Below, in pieces: positions 1-8,927 of a stretch of 64,000 nucleotides of DNA. The notes below the pieces were generated by a model that was not told the DNA's origin, made no database searches, and saw only the letters and a program-made list of their open reading frames with translations. This stretch comes from Pedobacter rhodius (GTDB taxonomy: Bacteria > Bacteroidota > Bacteroidia > Sphingobacteriales > Sphingobacteriaceae), in assembly GCF_027213645.1 (NCBI RefSeq), contig NZ_JAPWGL010000003.1, forward strand, positions 868,001 to 932,000, read 5' to 3'. The stretch's first letter is position 1; each line of letters opens with the position of its first letter. Made by a program: the position numbers and the translations under genes.

Positions 1-1
1 G

Positions 2-574
2 GCCAGTTTATATTATTATATGGCCTATGCTTTATACAAAACCGGAAAATATGATGTTGCCCAGAGTAATTTAAAAAACGCACTTCAGTTAGATGTGGAT
101 AATAAAAGTTTGCAGGCGCAGGTGTACGCATTACAGGGTGATATATACATCAATCAGAATAACTTCGCATTGGCTAAAACTGCCTTCGAAAAAGCGATTG
201 TAACCGAGCCAGATAACTACCTCATCATGAATAATTATGCTTATTACCTGGCATTAAAAAATGATGATTTGGTAAAAGCAGCCAGGTATGCAGAAATTGC
301 AGCGAATGCAATGCCCGAAAATTCTTCTGTAGCAGATACCTATGCGTATATTTTATTTAAACAGCAAAAGTATGATTTAGCAAAAACCTGGATTGAAAAA
401 GCCCTGCAAAACAATAGCAATAAGAATGGTGTTTACCTGGAACGTTATGGTGATATTCTGTTCATGAAAGGTGATAAAGAAGCTGCCCTAATCCAATGGC
501 AAAAAGCAAAAGACGCCGGCAATGGGTCTGACCTATTAAATAAAAAGATAAATGAAAAAAAATATTTTAAATAG
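2..574 (+). CDS. TPR-repeat protein, 5' end cut by window edge
   Basis: The frame is open to the window edge (codons before the first internal ATG at 20 read A-S-L-Y-Y-Y), so the true start lies outside. At least four tetratricopeptide repeats are visible, with A-L-Q-G-D-I-Y and Y-A-Y-Y-L-A signatures and the typical 34-residue spacing. TPR arrays are protein-interaction scaffolds; no enzymatic domain is seen. The stop overlaps the next gene by 23 nt, so the two are translationally coupled. In Bacteroidota a TPR protein followed by a DUF4292 lipoprotein and an M23/EnvC protein is a recurrent envelope gene order (recalled, not searched). Confidence 0.85.
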   Translation, partial: ASLYYYMAYALYKTGKYDVAQSNLKNALQLDVDNKSLQAQVYALQGDIYINQNNFALAKTAFEKAIVTEPDNYLIMNNYAYYLALKNDDLVKAARYAEIAANAMPENSSVADTYAYILFKQQKYDLAKTWIEKALQNNSNKNGVYLERYGDILFMKGDKEAALIQWQKAKDAGNGSDLLNKKINEKKYFK

Positions 575-1346
575 CCTGTTTATTTTAGCAGCTGTATTTT
601 TGGTAACCGCATGCAAACCTAAAAAGGAAATTGTAGTTGCGCCTGCAAAAACACCGGAAACAAAAACTGATAATTCTAAAGCAGAAGCCTTAACCTTATT
701 AAATAATAAACAATTAAAATTTAATACCTTATCATTAAAAGCAAAAGCAACACTTGATATAAATGGTGAAGCGAATGAGGTTACCATGAATTTCCGTATG
801 AAAGATAAGGAAACCATTTGGGTTAGCATTACCGCATTGGGTGGTTTGGCGGAAGTTGCAAGGGCACTGATTACACCCGATAGCATCAAAATTCAAAATA
901 AGCTGAAGAGCGAATACCTTAAAAAACCTTTTAGTTATATTTATAATTTCACGAATAAACAAGTTAACTTTAATACGCTTCAAGCGGTATTAACGGGTAA
1001 TGCCATGGGCGAGTTTCTTACCGATAAATCGGATGTAAAACAAGAAAATGGCATGTGGGTAGTTTCTGGCACTCAAGAAAATTTGGCTTATAAATTGTTA
1101 TTTAATACCTTACTCAGGGTTGCAGAAACCAATCTTAATGATGCTAAAAGCGGACAGGCTTTAAAGGTAACTTACTCCGATTATCAGAAACTCAACGAAT
1201 TCTTATTCCCGGGCGCTTTAAAAATCAATACACTTTCTGGTGCTAAGAAAATTAATATCGATTTGCAGTATGTAAAAATAGATGGCAATGTTCCTGTCGA
1301 TTTTCCGTTTACTGTACCAAAGAGGTATACCCTGGTAAATAAGTAA
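552..1346 (+). CDS. DUF4292-type outer-membrane lipoprotein
   Basis: 264 residues with an N-terminal lipoprotein signal: hydrophobic stretch after MKKN, then the lipobox V-T-A-C at about residues 18-21. The body is rich in short beta-forming segments (LKFNTLSLKAKATLDINGE, KETIWVSI, YSDYQKLNEFLFPGALKI), resembling LolA/LolB-like folds and the DUF4292 family. Probably an outer-membrane-anchored periplasmic protein; the exact role is unknown. It overlaps the upstream TPR gene by 23 nt and precedes an EnvC-like gene, which suggests an envelope-assembly operon. Confidence 0.8.
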   Translation: MKKNILNSLFILAAVFLVTACKPKKEIVVAPAKTPETKTDNSKAEALTLLNNKQLKFNTLSLKAKATLDINGEANEVTMNFRMKDKETIWVSITALGGLAEVARALITPDSIKIQNKLKSEYLKKPFSYIYNFTNKQVNFNTLQAVLTGNAMGEFLTDKSDVKQENGMWVVSGTQENLAYKLLFNTLLRVAETNLNDAKSGQALKVTYSDYQKLNEFLFPGALKINTLSGAKKINIDLQYVKIDGNVPVDFPFTVPKRYTLVNK

Positions 1347-1457
1347 CTCCCCGTTCTTCATGAAGTTTGGGTGAAGAACAATTTTCTTTTGGCCCTGATG
1401 CCTTTGGTATATCAATTTTAATATTTTTTACTACAAAATTTTTATACTTTTGGCTTA

Positions 1458-2756
1458 ATGAAGCTACATAAACTTGTATTTATTCTGTTTTTAAGTGTGT
1501 TTACCTTGTCGGTTTCGGCTCAGACAGCAAACGAACTCAGAAGAAAGAAAGAGGCTATCGAACGTGATATTGAGCAACTTCAAAAAAGCCTGAACAAAAC
1601 AGCAAATGGTAAAAAACTGACGTTGCAGCAAATTAATGTTATAAATGCTCAAATCAGATTGCGCCAGGATAAAATCGGAACCATTAATTCTGAAATAAAA
1701 AACCTAGATAACCAAATCTCTCAGAACACAAATACCGTACATACATTACAAGGTCAGTTAGGCGATCTTAAAAAAGAATATGCAGGCATGATTCGCTTTG
1801 CGCAGCGCAACAGGAACTCATATGATAAAATGATGTTTATTTTTGCTGCAAAAGATTTTAATCAGGCTTATAAAAGAATAAAATATTTACAGCAGTTTAG
1901 TCAATACCGTAAAAAACAGGCTGGCTACATTGAGAATACCCAGCAAGATCTGAATGGAAAAATCAAAGTTCTGGATAGGACATTGAAGGCGAAAAGTGAT
2001 TTGTTAAAAGAGCAGGAGCGTGAAAGAGCGCGTTTAGGTCAGGATAAAAATCAGCAATCTGCAGTTTTAAATAACCTGAGTAAGCAGGAAAAAACTTTTA
2101 AGCAAGATATTGCTTCCAAGAAAAAACAACAGGCACAGTACGACAGATTAATAAAGGCAGCAATTCAGCGGGCGATTGAAGAAGCCAGAAGAGAAGAAGC
2201 CAGAAAAAGAGCAGCAGAGGAAGCAAGATTAGCCGCAGAAGCAAAAGCGGCTGCAGCTAAAGCGAAAGCAGAAAATAAACCTGCCCCTGCAGCACCACCT
2301 GTTGCCAAAGCAAAAACGACTAGTGAAACACTAACTGCTACACCTGAAACCGCCAGGTTGTCTGACGGCTTTGAAAATAACCGTGGTAAATTGCCATGGC
2401 CGGTTGCAACCGGTCAAATCACCGAAAGATTTGGCATGCACAAGGTTGACCAGGCGTCGTATACAAATAATGGGGTTGATATTACAACTGCCCCGGGCAC
2501 ACCGGTTAGAGCCGTTTTTGCCGGTAAGGTAATTAAAGTCGATTATATTCAGGGTAGGGCAGTCGTTATTATAATGCACGGCGATTATTTTACCATCTAT
2601 CAAAATTTGAGAGATGTAAAAGTTTCTACAGGAAGTACAGTAGAAACAAAACAAGTTTTAGGAGCCGTTGCTACTACAGGTGACGACGCAATCCTTAAAT
2701 TCCAAATATGGAGGGGTAATGCAATTTTAAACCCTGAAGCTTGGATTAGTAAATAA
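1458..2756 (+). CDS. EnvC-like murein hydrolase activator (degenerate LytM/M23)
   Basis: 432 residues: signal peptide ending at V-S-A-Q (about 22), a long coiled coil (about 25-270) of Gln/Lys/Glu-rich heptads including an Ala/Lys/Glu tract, a Pro/Ala linker, and a C-terminal LytM/peptidase M23 domain (about 310-432). The zinc ligands appear lost: the usual H-x-(G/A)-x-D begins N-N-G-V-D, and the final H-x-H is L-K-F. That pattern matches EnvC/NlpD-type activators, which regulate amidases at division rather than cutting peptidoglycan. The window shows only this protein, so any partner amidase must be elsewhere. Confidence 0.85.
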   Translation: MKLHKLVFILFLSVFTLSVSAQTANELRRKKEAIERDIEQLQKSLNKTANGKKLTLQQINVINAQIRLRQDKIGTINSEIKNLDNQISQNTNTVHTLQGQLGDLKKEYAGMIRFAQRNRNSYDKMMFIFAAKDFNQAYKRIKYLQQFSQYRKKQAGYIENTQQDLNGKIKVLDRTLKAKSDLLKEQERERARLGQDKNQQSAVLNNLSKQEKTFKQDIASKKKQQAQYDRLIKAAIQRAIEEARREEARKRAAEEARLAAEAKAAAAKAKAENKPAPAAPPVAKAKTTSETLTATPETARLSDGFENNRGKLPWPVATGQITERFGMHKVDQASYTNNGVDITTAPGTPVRAVFAGKVIKVDYIQGRAVVIIMHGDYFTIYQNLRDVKVSTGSTVETKQVLGAVATTGDDAILKFQIWRGNAILNPEAWISK

Positions 2757-2775
2757 CATTAGGCAATTAAATGTT

Positions 2776-2783
2776 TATATTTG
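2776..2783 (+). promoter_or_regulatory. -7 element of the tatA promoter
   Basis: TATATTTG matches the Bacteroidota -7 consensus TAnnTTTG and lies 17 nt before the ATG at 2801. No TTG at the ideal 19-21 nt upstream spacing was seen, so support is partial. Confidence 0.4.
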
Positions 2784-2800
2784 TATAAAATAGATTAGTG

Positions 2801-3169
2801 ATGTATCAAGGCACGTTATTAGAATTTTTAAACATGGGTGGATCAGAGATCGTGCTCATTTTGGTGGTTGTACTTTTGTTATTTGGAGGTAAAAAATTAC
2901 CTGAATTGGCGAGAGGACTAGGTAAGGGAATAAGAGAATTTAAAGATGCCTCTGACGGCGTAAAACGTGAAATTCATAGAAATATAAACGCTATGGATTT
3001 AGATAAGGAAGAGGAACAAGTTGTTGCCAGTAACAACGAACGTCATCACCCTACTGAAACGGAAACCGTAACAGCGGAAACGGCGGCAACAAATAATGGT
3101 GCAGACGTCCCATATCCTTCAAGCACGCCTATCGACGAAAAAATAGTAACGGACAGTCAAAAAGTTTAA
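2801..3169 (+). CDS. tatA: TatA/B/E-family Sec-independent translocase subunit, long form
   Basis: A single N-terminal membrane helix ([13 protein letters not shown]), the TatA hinge [10 protein letters not shown], then an amphipathic helix ([13 protein letters not shown]) and a roughly 70-residue acidic Thr/Glu-rich tail. TatA forms the pore-like assembly that moves folded proteins across the inner membrane. A GTG at 2798 and an ATG at 2834 are alternative starts; 2801 fits the -7 box. A second, shorter TatA follows after 11 nt; the long tail distinguishes this copy and may indicate a TatB-like role (inference). Confidence 0.88.
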   Translation: MYQGTLLEFLNMGGSEIVLILVVVLLLFGGKKLPELARGLGKGIREFKDASDGVKREIHRNINAMDLDKEEEQVVASNNERHHPTETETVTAETAATNNGADVPYPSSTPIDEKIVTDSQKV

Positions 3170-3180
3170 ACAAAAAAGTT

Positions 3181-3381
3181 ATGTTAAATACAACAATAGC
3201 AGCAATGCTTGGTACACCTGAAATTATCATTATTGCAGTAGTGGTATTATTATTATTTGGTGGTAAAAAAATTCCTGAGCTTATGCGTGGTTTAGGTAAA
3301 GGTGTGAAAGAATTTAAAGATGGTAAAGATGGTGTTGATGGAGAGCAAGTAGATCCTTCGAACCGCGATAAAACCATTTAA
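3181..3381 (+). CDS. tatA: TatA Sec-independent translocase subunit, short form
   Basis: 66 residues: hydrophobic helix ([13 protein letters not shown]), hinge G-G-K-K-I-P-E-L, then an amphipathic [12 protein letters not shown] helix. This is the minimal TatA architecture. It is nearly identical in its first 40 residues to the preceding TatA, so the pair is a tandem duplication. No tatC is present in the window. Confidence 0.9.
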   Translation: MLNTTIAAMLGTPEIIIIAVVVLLLFGGKKIPELMRGLGKGVKEFKDGKDGVDGEQVDPSNRDKTI

Positions 3382-3398
3382 TATCAATTTTTTTAGTT

Positions 3399-4817
3399 TT
3401 GAAGAAATACAGTTCTCTTAAAGGGATACAAGCGCTCATTTCGCAAAAGCAATTAACCTTACCCGATTTATTGGCTTATTATTTTAAGCAAATTACAGCA
3501 AACGAACACCTCAATGCATTCAACGAGGTGTTTTTTTATTCGGCAGAAGTTCAGGCGAAAGCAGTACAGCAAAAGATAGAAAACGGAACAGCCGGCAAGC
3601 TTGCCGGAATGGTTATCGGCATTAAAGATAACATTTGCTATAAAAATCATATCGTAACCGCATCATCTAAAATGCTCGATGGCTTCGTATCGCCCTATTC
3701 ATCAACTGTTGTGCAGCGTTTATTGCAGGAAGATGCCGTAATTATCGGTCGTTTAAACTGCGATGAATTTGCAATGGGCGGCTCTAATGAAACTTCATAT
3801 TTTGGTGCTGTAAAAAATGCGGTAAACCCTGAGCTCGTTCCTGGAGGCTCTTCAGGTGGTTCAGCTGTGGCCGTTCAGGCAGATATGTGTTTAGCTGCTT
3901 TAGGTACGGATACAGGTGGTTCTGTACGCCAGCCCGCTGCATTTTGCGGGCAAATTGGTTTGAAACCAACTTATGGACGAATTTCAAGATATGGCGTAAT
4001 TGCCTATGCTTCCTCTTTCGACCAGGTTGGGCCTATTACCTCATCCGTAGAAGATGCTGCTTTACTTTTAGAAGTTTTAGCCGGCGCAGATGAAAATGAT
4101 TCTACGGTTTCGCCATTAAAAGTTCCGAATTATTCTGCTCATTTGAATGAGGTTGAACCTCTAAAAATAGCTGTTTTAAAAGAAACAATGGAGAGCGAAG
4201 CACTCGACCCGGAAATTAAATCGGCAATATTAAAATCGATAGCGGATTTAAAAGCTCAAGGGCATACCGTTGAATACGTTTCTTTCGATTTGCTGGATTA
4301 CCTGGTTCCGGCTTATTATATTTTAACAACCGCAGAAGCATCATCAAATCTTTCGCGTTATGATGGTGTACATTATGGCCATCGTAATATGGAAGCGAAA
4401 TCCTTAACCGAGCTGTATAAATTTTCACGTGCTGAAGGATTTGGTGAAGAGGTTAAACGGAGAATCCTTTTGGGTACATTTGTTTTAAGTGCCGGATATT
4501 ATGATGCTTATTATCAAAAAGCACAGCAGGTAAGACGGTTAATCAGGGAAAAACTTGATGTTTTATTCCAGGATTATGATTTGATTTTATCGCCTGTGGC
4601 ACCAACACCTCCGTTTAAAATTGGCGATAATATGCAGGATCCATTGGTGATGTATATGGCCGATATTTTTACTGTTTTACCATCATTAAGTGGCCATCCG
4701 GCTATCGCCTTGCCATTAGGCAATAATAGCACGGGTTTGCCGTTAAGTATTCAGTTTATAGCCAAACATTTTGAGGAAAAACAATTGTTAGCTTTTTCTC
4801 AGGCATTTTTATCATAA
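3399..4817 (+). CDS. gatA: Asp-tRNA(Asn)/Glu-tRNA(Gln) amidotransferase subunit A
   Basis: 472 residues with the complete amidase signature: catalytic lysine in G-I-K-D-N-I, the Gly/Ser-rich stretch P-G-G-S-S-G-G-S-A-V-A-V, and the nucleophile region T-D-T-G-G-S-V-R-Q-P-A. GatA releases ammonia from glutamine for transamidation of mischarged Glu-tRNA(Gln) or Asp-tRNA(Asn) in the GatCAB complex. Translation must start at the TTG at 3399, since no ATG or GTG precedes the conserved N-terminus. gatB and gatC are not in this window. Confidence 0.95.
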   Translation: MKKYSSLKGIQALISQKQLTLPDLLAYYFKQITANEHLNAFNEVFFYSAEVQAKAVQQKIENGTAGKLAGMVIGIKDNICYKNHIVTASSKMLDGFVSPYSSTVVQRLLQEDAVIIGRLNCDEFAMGGSNETSYFGAVKNAVNPELVPGGSSGGSAVAVQADMCLAALGTDTGGSVRQPAAFCGQIGLKPTYGRISRYGVIAYASSFDQVGPITSSVEDAALLLEVLAGADENDSTVSPLKVPNYSAHLNEVEPLKIAVLKETMESEALDPEIKSAILKSIADLKAQGHTVEYVSFDLLDYLVPAYYILTTAEASSNLSRYDGVHYGHRNMEAKSLTELYKFSRAEGFGEEVKRRILLGTFVLSAGYYDAYYQKAQQVRRLIREKLDVLFQDYDLILSPVAPTPPFKIGDNMQDPLVMYMADIFTVLPSLSGHPAIALPLGNNSTGLPLSIQFIAKHFEEKQLLAFSQAFLS

Positions 4818-4866
4818 GTCGTCATTGCCTGCCTGCGGTAGGCAGTTGAGGTATGAAGCAATCTTT
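4818..4866. repeat. Dispersed intergenic repeat, degenerate copy
   Basis: Starts GTCGTCATTGC, contains a Pu/Py-balanced palindrome GCCTGCCTGCGGTAGGCA, and ends in GAGGTATGAAGCAATCTT. The last part matches the left arm at 62683-62746, so this is one copy of a dispersed intergenic family. Confidence 0.55.
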
Positions 4867-4993
4867 ACCGCAAACCGAGATTGAATTCGTATTCTCCCTT
4901 GCCTCGGTTCGTGTCCTCACGAAACGAAAATGAATTTATAATGGTTTGTGGGGACACAAACCATGGCGGTAACGAATAAAAACCAAATGGCCC

Positions 4994-6397
4994 ATGATTA
5001 AAAAATTACTTTTCACTACTATTTGTGCTTTAACCGGATTCATTTCCTTTACCTCTGCGCAGCAAATTCTAAAGGTCGATAGCCTCTACAAAAAATCAAA
5101 TAATATTTTCATTAATAACGACACCGTAACCGTGCCGCTTGCCATCGAAAATCCATTGTTGCTTAGCCAGAACTACATTTACAAGCTCCGTTTAGATTCC
5201 ATAACGAAATCGGTACCATTGCCACATAACGAATACGTGCAACAATACATAGATATTTATGCGAAACGTAAAGATATGTTCGGCAAAATGCTGGGTTTAT
5301 CGAACTACTACTTTCCGATTTTCGAAAAGGCTTTGAAGGATTATAATATTCCGCAGGAGATAAAATATTTAACCATTGTAGAATCGCAGATGAATCCACA
5401 TGCGGTTTCGCGGGTTGGTGCAACGGGTATCTGGCAGTTTATGTTTGGTACCGGAAAAGCCTATGGTCTAAAAATGGATAATTTTGTTGATGAGCGCAAA
5501 GACCCGGTTCAGGCAAGTTATGCGGCTGCAGCTTATTTTCGCGATGCTTTTGAAGAATTAGGCGATTGGTTACTTGCTATTGCCGCTTATAATTGTGGCA
5601 AAGGAAATGTAACCAGGGCAATGGATAAAGCAGGTTCAAGAGATTTTTGGGTAATCAGGCCATATTTGCCAAAGGAAACAAGAAACTATGTTCCGGCTTT
5701 TATTGCTGCAGTTTATGTAATGAATTATTCGAATAAACACCAGATTACCGAGCAGGCCTGCAATTTATTTCTAAAAACAGATACCATGCAGGTCAATCAT
5801 TTTGTATCCTTATCTGCACTTGCTAAAGTTTTAAATATTGAAGATGAATCGCTCTTTGCTCTAAACCCATCGTACAAGAAAAAGATTGTCAATGGTACTT
5901 CCGATTTACCAAAGCGATTGGTGCTGCCGAAAATTAAAGGCGCCGATTTGGCGGCAATGTACGATGTGCTGAACAATGAAGAACTGGATAATAAAATGCA
6001 GGTTATCCAGGCGAATACCGATGATGTTCGTGAGCTTAGAAAAAGAAAGCCTTCAACCATTACGTCTACAGCTATTATTTATCATAAAGTAGCCGCAGGG
6101 CAGAATTTAAATACAGTTGCCAATAAATATGGTATCGAAGTGCAGGATTTAAAAGTCTGGAACAATCTTAAAAGTAAAACGATAGTTCCTGGGCAAAAAC
6201 TGAAAATTTATACGAGTAAACGAACGATACTAAAAGCCCCGGCAGCTTACTTAAGCTATAAAGTTAAGCATGGTGATACACTTTCAGGAATCGCCGAAAA
6301 ATTTGATGGCGCTACGGTTCAGAACATCAAAAGAGATAATAAATTAGCCAAAGCAGGTTTGCAGGTTGGTATGGTATTGAAGATTAGTAAGGGGTGA
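4994..6397 (+). CDS. LysM-domain lytic transglycosylase (MltD-like)
   Basis: 467 residues with a signal peptide (cleavage near T-S-A-Q-Q). The SLT/family 1 domain (about 95-230) shows the catalytic glutamate in T-I-V-E-S-Q-M-N-P, then G-A-T-G-I-W-Q-F-M and A-A-Y-N-C-G. Two LysM modules follow (about 355-405 and 418-465, Y-K-V-K-H-G-D-T-L-S-G-I-A), which bind peptidoglycan glycan chains. Predicted to cleave glycan strands in the periplasm. The layout is that of MltD. Confidence 0.92.
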   Translation: MIKKLLFTTICALTGFISFTSAQQILKVDSLYKKSNNIFINNDTVTVPLAIENPLLLSQNYIYKLRLDSITKSVPLPHNEYVQQYIDIYAKRKDMFGKMLGLSNYYFPIFEKALKDYNIPQEIKYLTIVESQMNPHAVSRVGATGIWQFMFGTGKAYGLKMDNFVDERKDPVQASYAAAAYFRDAFEELGDWLLAIAAYNCGKGNVTRAMDKAGSRDFWVIRPYLPKETRNYVPAFIAAVYVMNYSNKHQITEQACNLFLKTDTMQVNHFVSLSALAKVLNIEDESLFALNPSYKKKIVNGTSDLPKRLVLPKIKGADLAAMYDVLNNEELDNKMQVIQANTDDVRELRKRKPSTITSTAIIYHKVAAGQNLNTVANKYGIEVQDLKVWNNLKSKTIVPGQKLKIYTSKRTILKAPAAYLSYKVKHGDTLSGIAEKFDGATVQNIKRDNKLAKAGLQVGMVLKISKG

Positions 6398-6470
6398 TAA
6401 TTCAATATCCCTAGTTTATTCATTTTACCATTTGCTTTCTTATTTATTTCAACCCTCCGTAAAAGAATAG

Positions 6471-6478
6471 TACCTTTG
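6471..6478 (+). promoter_or_regulatory. -7 element of the maeB promoter
   Basis: TACCTTTG is an exact TAnnTTTG match 25 nt before the maeB ATG. No convincing -33 TTG at 19-21 nt spacing was found. Confidence 0.5.
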
Positions 6479-6503
6479 TGGCGTCACTAGTTTTTTACAA
6501 TTA

Positions 6504-8828
6504 ATGAGTAATACGAACAGAAAGCAAGATGCGCTTGATTACCACTCGCAAGGGCGGCCCGGAAAGATACAGGTAGTCCCAACCAAACCCACAACTTCAC
6601 AACGTGATTTAACACTGGCTTACTCGCCAGGGGTTGCAGAGCCTTGTTTAAGAATAGCAGAGAATAAAGACGACGTTTATAAATACACAGCAAAGGGTAA
6701 CCTGGTTGCGGTCATCAGCAATGGAACTGCCGTTTTAGGCTTGGGCGATATTGGTCCCGAAGCCGGTAAACCCGTCATGGAAGGTAAAGGTTTGCTCTTT
6801 AAAATCTTTGCCGATATCGATGTTTTCGATTTGGAATTAGACACCAAAAATGTTGATGATTTTGTAAAAATCGTTAAAGCTTTGGAGCCAACATTTGGCG
6901 GTGTTAACTTAGAAGATATTAAAGCCCCGGAATGCTTCGAAATTGAGCGTCGCTTAAAGCAGGAAATGAATATTCCTGTGATGCACGACGACCAGCATGG
7001 AACCGCAATTATTTCGGGTGCAGCATTACTTAATGCCTGCGAAATCCAGAAGAAAAAAATCGATAGAATTAAGGTGGTGGTAAGCGGGGCAGGTGCGGCT
7101 GCGGTATCATGCTCGAAAATGTACTTATCACTTGGCGTTAAGCGCGAAAACCTGGTGATGTTCGATATTAACGGACTAATCGATAATCACCGTACTGATT
7201 TAGACGAAATGCGGATGAGTTTCGCAACCTTCAGAACGGATATTAAAACCATTGGCGATGCCATGAAGGGTGCCGACGTATTTATCGGCTTATCGGCAGG
7301 CAATGTTATCCAGCCGGAAATGCTGGTTGGCATGGCGAAAAACCCGATAGTATTTGCAATGGCAAACCCTAATCCGGAAATTGCTTATGAACTGGCCATA
7401 AAAACCCGTAAGGATTTAATTATGGCAACCGGCCGTTCCGATTATCCTAACCAGGTAAATAATGTTTTAGGCTTCCCTTATATTTTTCGCGGCGCTTTGG
7501 ATGTTCGTGCAACAACCATTAACGAGGCAATGAAAATTGCTGCGGTTAAAGCAATAGCGGAACTGGCGAAAAAATCTGTTCCTGAAGCGGTTAATCTTGC
7601 ATATAATGCCCGTAATTTAAAATTCGGTCGCGATTATATTATTCCTAAACCGGTCGATTTCAGGTTAATTACCGAAGTTTCTATTGCCGTTGCAAAAGCA
7701 GCTATCGAAAGTGGTGTTGCACGCAAAGCCATCACGGATTGGGATGCTTACAGCGAAGAACTTAGAAAACGATTAGGTTTGGATGACGCCATAATGCGGG
7801 CAATTACCAACAAAGCTAAATCCAATCCTAAAAGGGTGGTTTTTGCTGAGGCAGATAATTACAAAATTTTAAAGGCGGCACAAATCGTTCGCGATGAAAA
7901 AATTGCCATCCCTATCCTTCTAGGAAACAAGGAAAAAATTCAGGCCATTATTGATGGGCATGCATTAGAATTAGAAGGTGTTCAGATTATCGATCAGATG
8001 CAGGAACCTGAAAAGACCAAAAAATATGCAAATGCCTTATACAAAAAACGCCAGCGTAAAGGCATTTCAGAAAGAGATGCCATAAAACTATTAAGAGATC
8101 GCAACTACTTTGGTGCCTCTATGGTCGAATTTGGTGAAGCTGATGCGATGATTTCTGGTTTAACCAAGGATTACGGAACAACCATAAAACCGGCTTTACA
8201 TGTTATCGGGGCCGACCCAATGGTTAAACGTGTTGCGGGTATGTATATGATGATGACTAAAAAAGGCCCGGTCTTTTTTGGTGATACGACTGTTAACGTT
8301 GATCCGACAGCAGAAGAATTGGTTGATATTACTCTATTAGTTGAAAAATCTGTAAAACAATTTAATATCAAACCTCGTGTTGCAATCCTTTCTTATTCCA
8401 ACTTTGGTTCGAATGATGGTATCGTACCCGAAAAAGTTAGAAAAGCGGTAAACATCCTGCACAAGCAACACCCCGAAATTGTGGTAGATGGCGAAATGCA
8501 GGGAAACTTTGCCATCAATAACGAATTGCTTAAAGATAATTTTCCATTCAGTACCTTAGTGAATGCACCTGCAAATACGTTAATTTTTCCTAACTTGGAA
8601 TCTGGTAATATTGCTTATAAATTGTTGCAGGAATTGGGCGGCGCTGAAGCTGTAGGGCCGATTTTACTGGGCTTAAATAAGCCTGTTCATATCGTACAGT
8701 TGGGTAGTTCTGTTCGTGAAATTGTAAATATGGTAACGATTGCAGTGGTAGATGTTCAGGCTAAAGAAGAACTGGCCAGCACGTCGAAACGAAAAGGTCT
8801 ATTTGGAAAAACCGTAGCAAAAAAGTAA
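6504..8828 (+). CDS. maeB: NADP-dependent malic enzyme with phosphotransacetylase-like C-terminal domain
   Basis: 774 residues, the usual length of the MaeB fusion. The N-terminal half carries malic-enzyme motifs (tyrosine in L-T-L-A-Y-S-P-G-V-A, metal-binding V-N-L-E-D-I-K-A-P, M-H-D-D-Q-H-G-T-A, and the dinucleotide fold V-V-S-G-A-G-A-A-A). From about 430 onward is a phosphate acetyltransferase-like domain that in MaeB enzymes is regulatory (acetyl-CoA sensing) rather than catalytic. It converts malate to pyruvate and CO2, producing NADPH in the cytosol. Confidence 0.95.
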   Translation: MSNTNRKQDALDYHSQGRPGKIQVVPTKPTTSQRDLTLAYSPGVAEPCLRIAENKDDVYKYTAKGNLVAVISNGTAVLGLGDIGPEAGKPVMEGKGLLFKIFADIDVFDLELDTKNVDDFVKIVKALEPTFGGVNLEDIKAPECFEIERRLKQEMNIPVMHDDQHGTAIISGAALLNACEIQKKKIDRIKVVVSGAGAAAVSCSKMYLSLGVKRENLVMFDINGLIDNHRTDLDEMRMSFATFRTDIKTIGDAMKGADVFIGLSAGNVIQPEMLVGMAKNPIVFAMANPNPEIAYELAIKTRKDLIMATGRSDYPNQVNNVLGFPYIFRGALDVRATTINEAMKIAAVKAIAELAKKSVPEAVNLAYNARNLKFGRDYIIPKPVDFRLITEVSIAVAKAAIESGVARKAITDWDAYSEELRKRLGLDDAIMRAITNKAKSNPKRVVFAEADNYKILKAAQIVRDEKIAIPILLGNKEKIQAIIDGHALELEGVQIIDQMQEPEKTKKYANALYKKRQRKGISERDAIKLLRDRNYFGASMVEFGEADAMISGLTKDYGTTIKPALHVIGADPMVKRVAGMYMMMTKKGPVFFGDTTVNVDPTAEELVDITLLVEKSVKQFNIKPRVAILSYSNFGSNDGIVPEKVRKAVNILHKQHPEIVVDGEMQGNFAINNELLKDNFPFSTLVNAPANTLIFPNLESGNIAYKLLQELGGAEAVGPILLGLNKPVHIVQLGSSVREIVNMVTIAVVDVQAKEELASTSKRKGLFGKTVAKK

Positions 8829-8892
8829 ATTGATTTTAGGTTTAAATTGATAAATCTGAAGTTGTAAATCATGGAATTATTCTAAAATTGTA

Positions 8893-8910
8893 ATCCGATA
8901 GCTATCGGAT
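8893..8910. repeat. Perfect 18-bp palindrome before ruvA
   Basis: ATCCGATAGCTATCGGAT is fully self-complementary and sits 17 nt before the ruvA ATG. It could be a regulator site or a short hairpin in the leader; nothing else in the window shows its partner. Confidence 0.5.
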
Positions 8911-8927
8911 CTAAAACCGTAACTCAA

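Noticed and set aside
1445..1452. TACTTTTG as a promoter -7 box before the EnvC-like gene; similar TATTTTTG before pyrH at 31748-31755
   Set aside because: Both lie only 5 nt from the start codon, which would demand leaderless transcripts; no -33 element is present.
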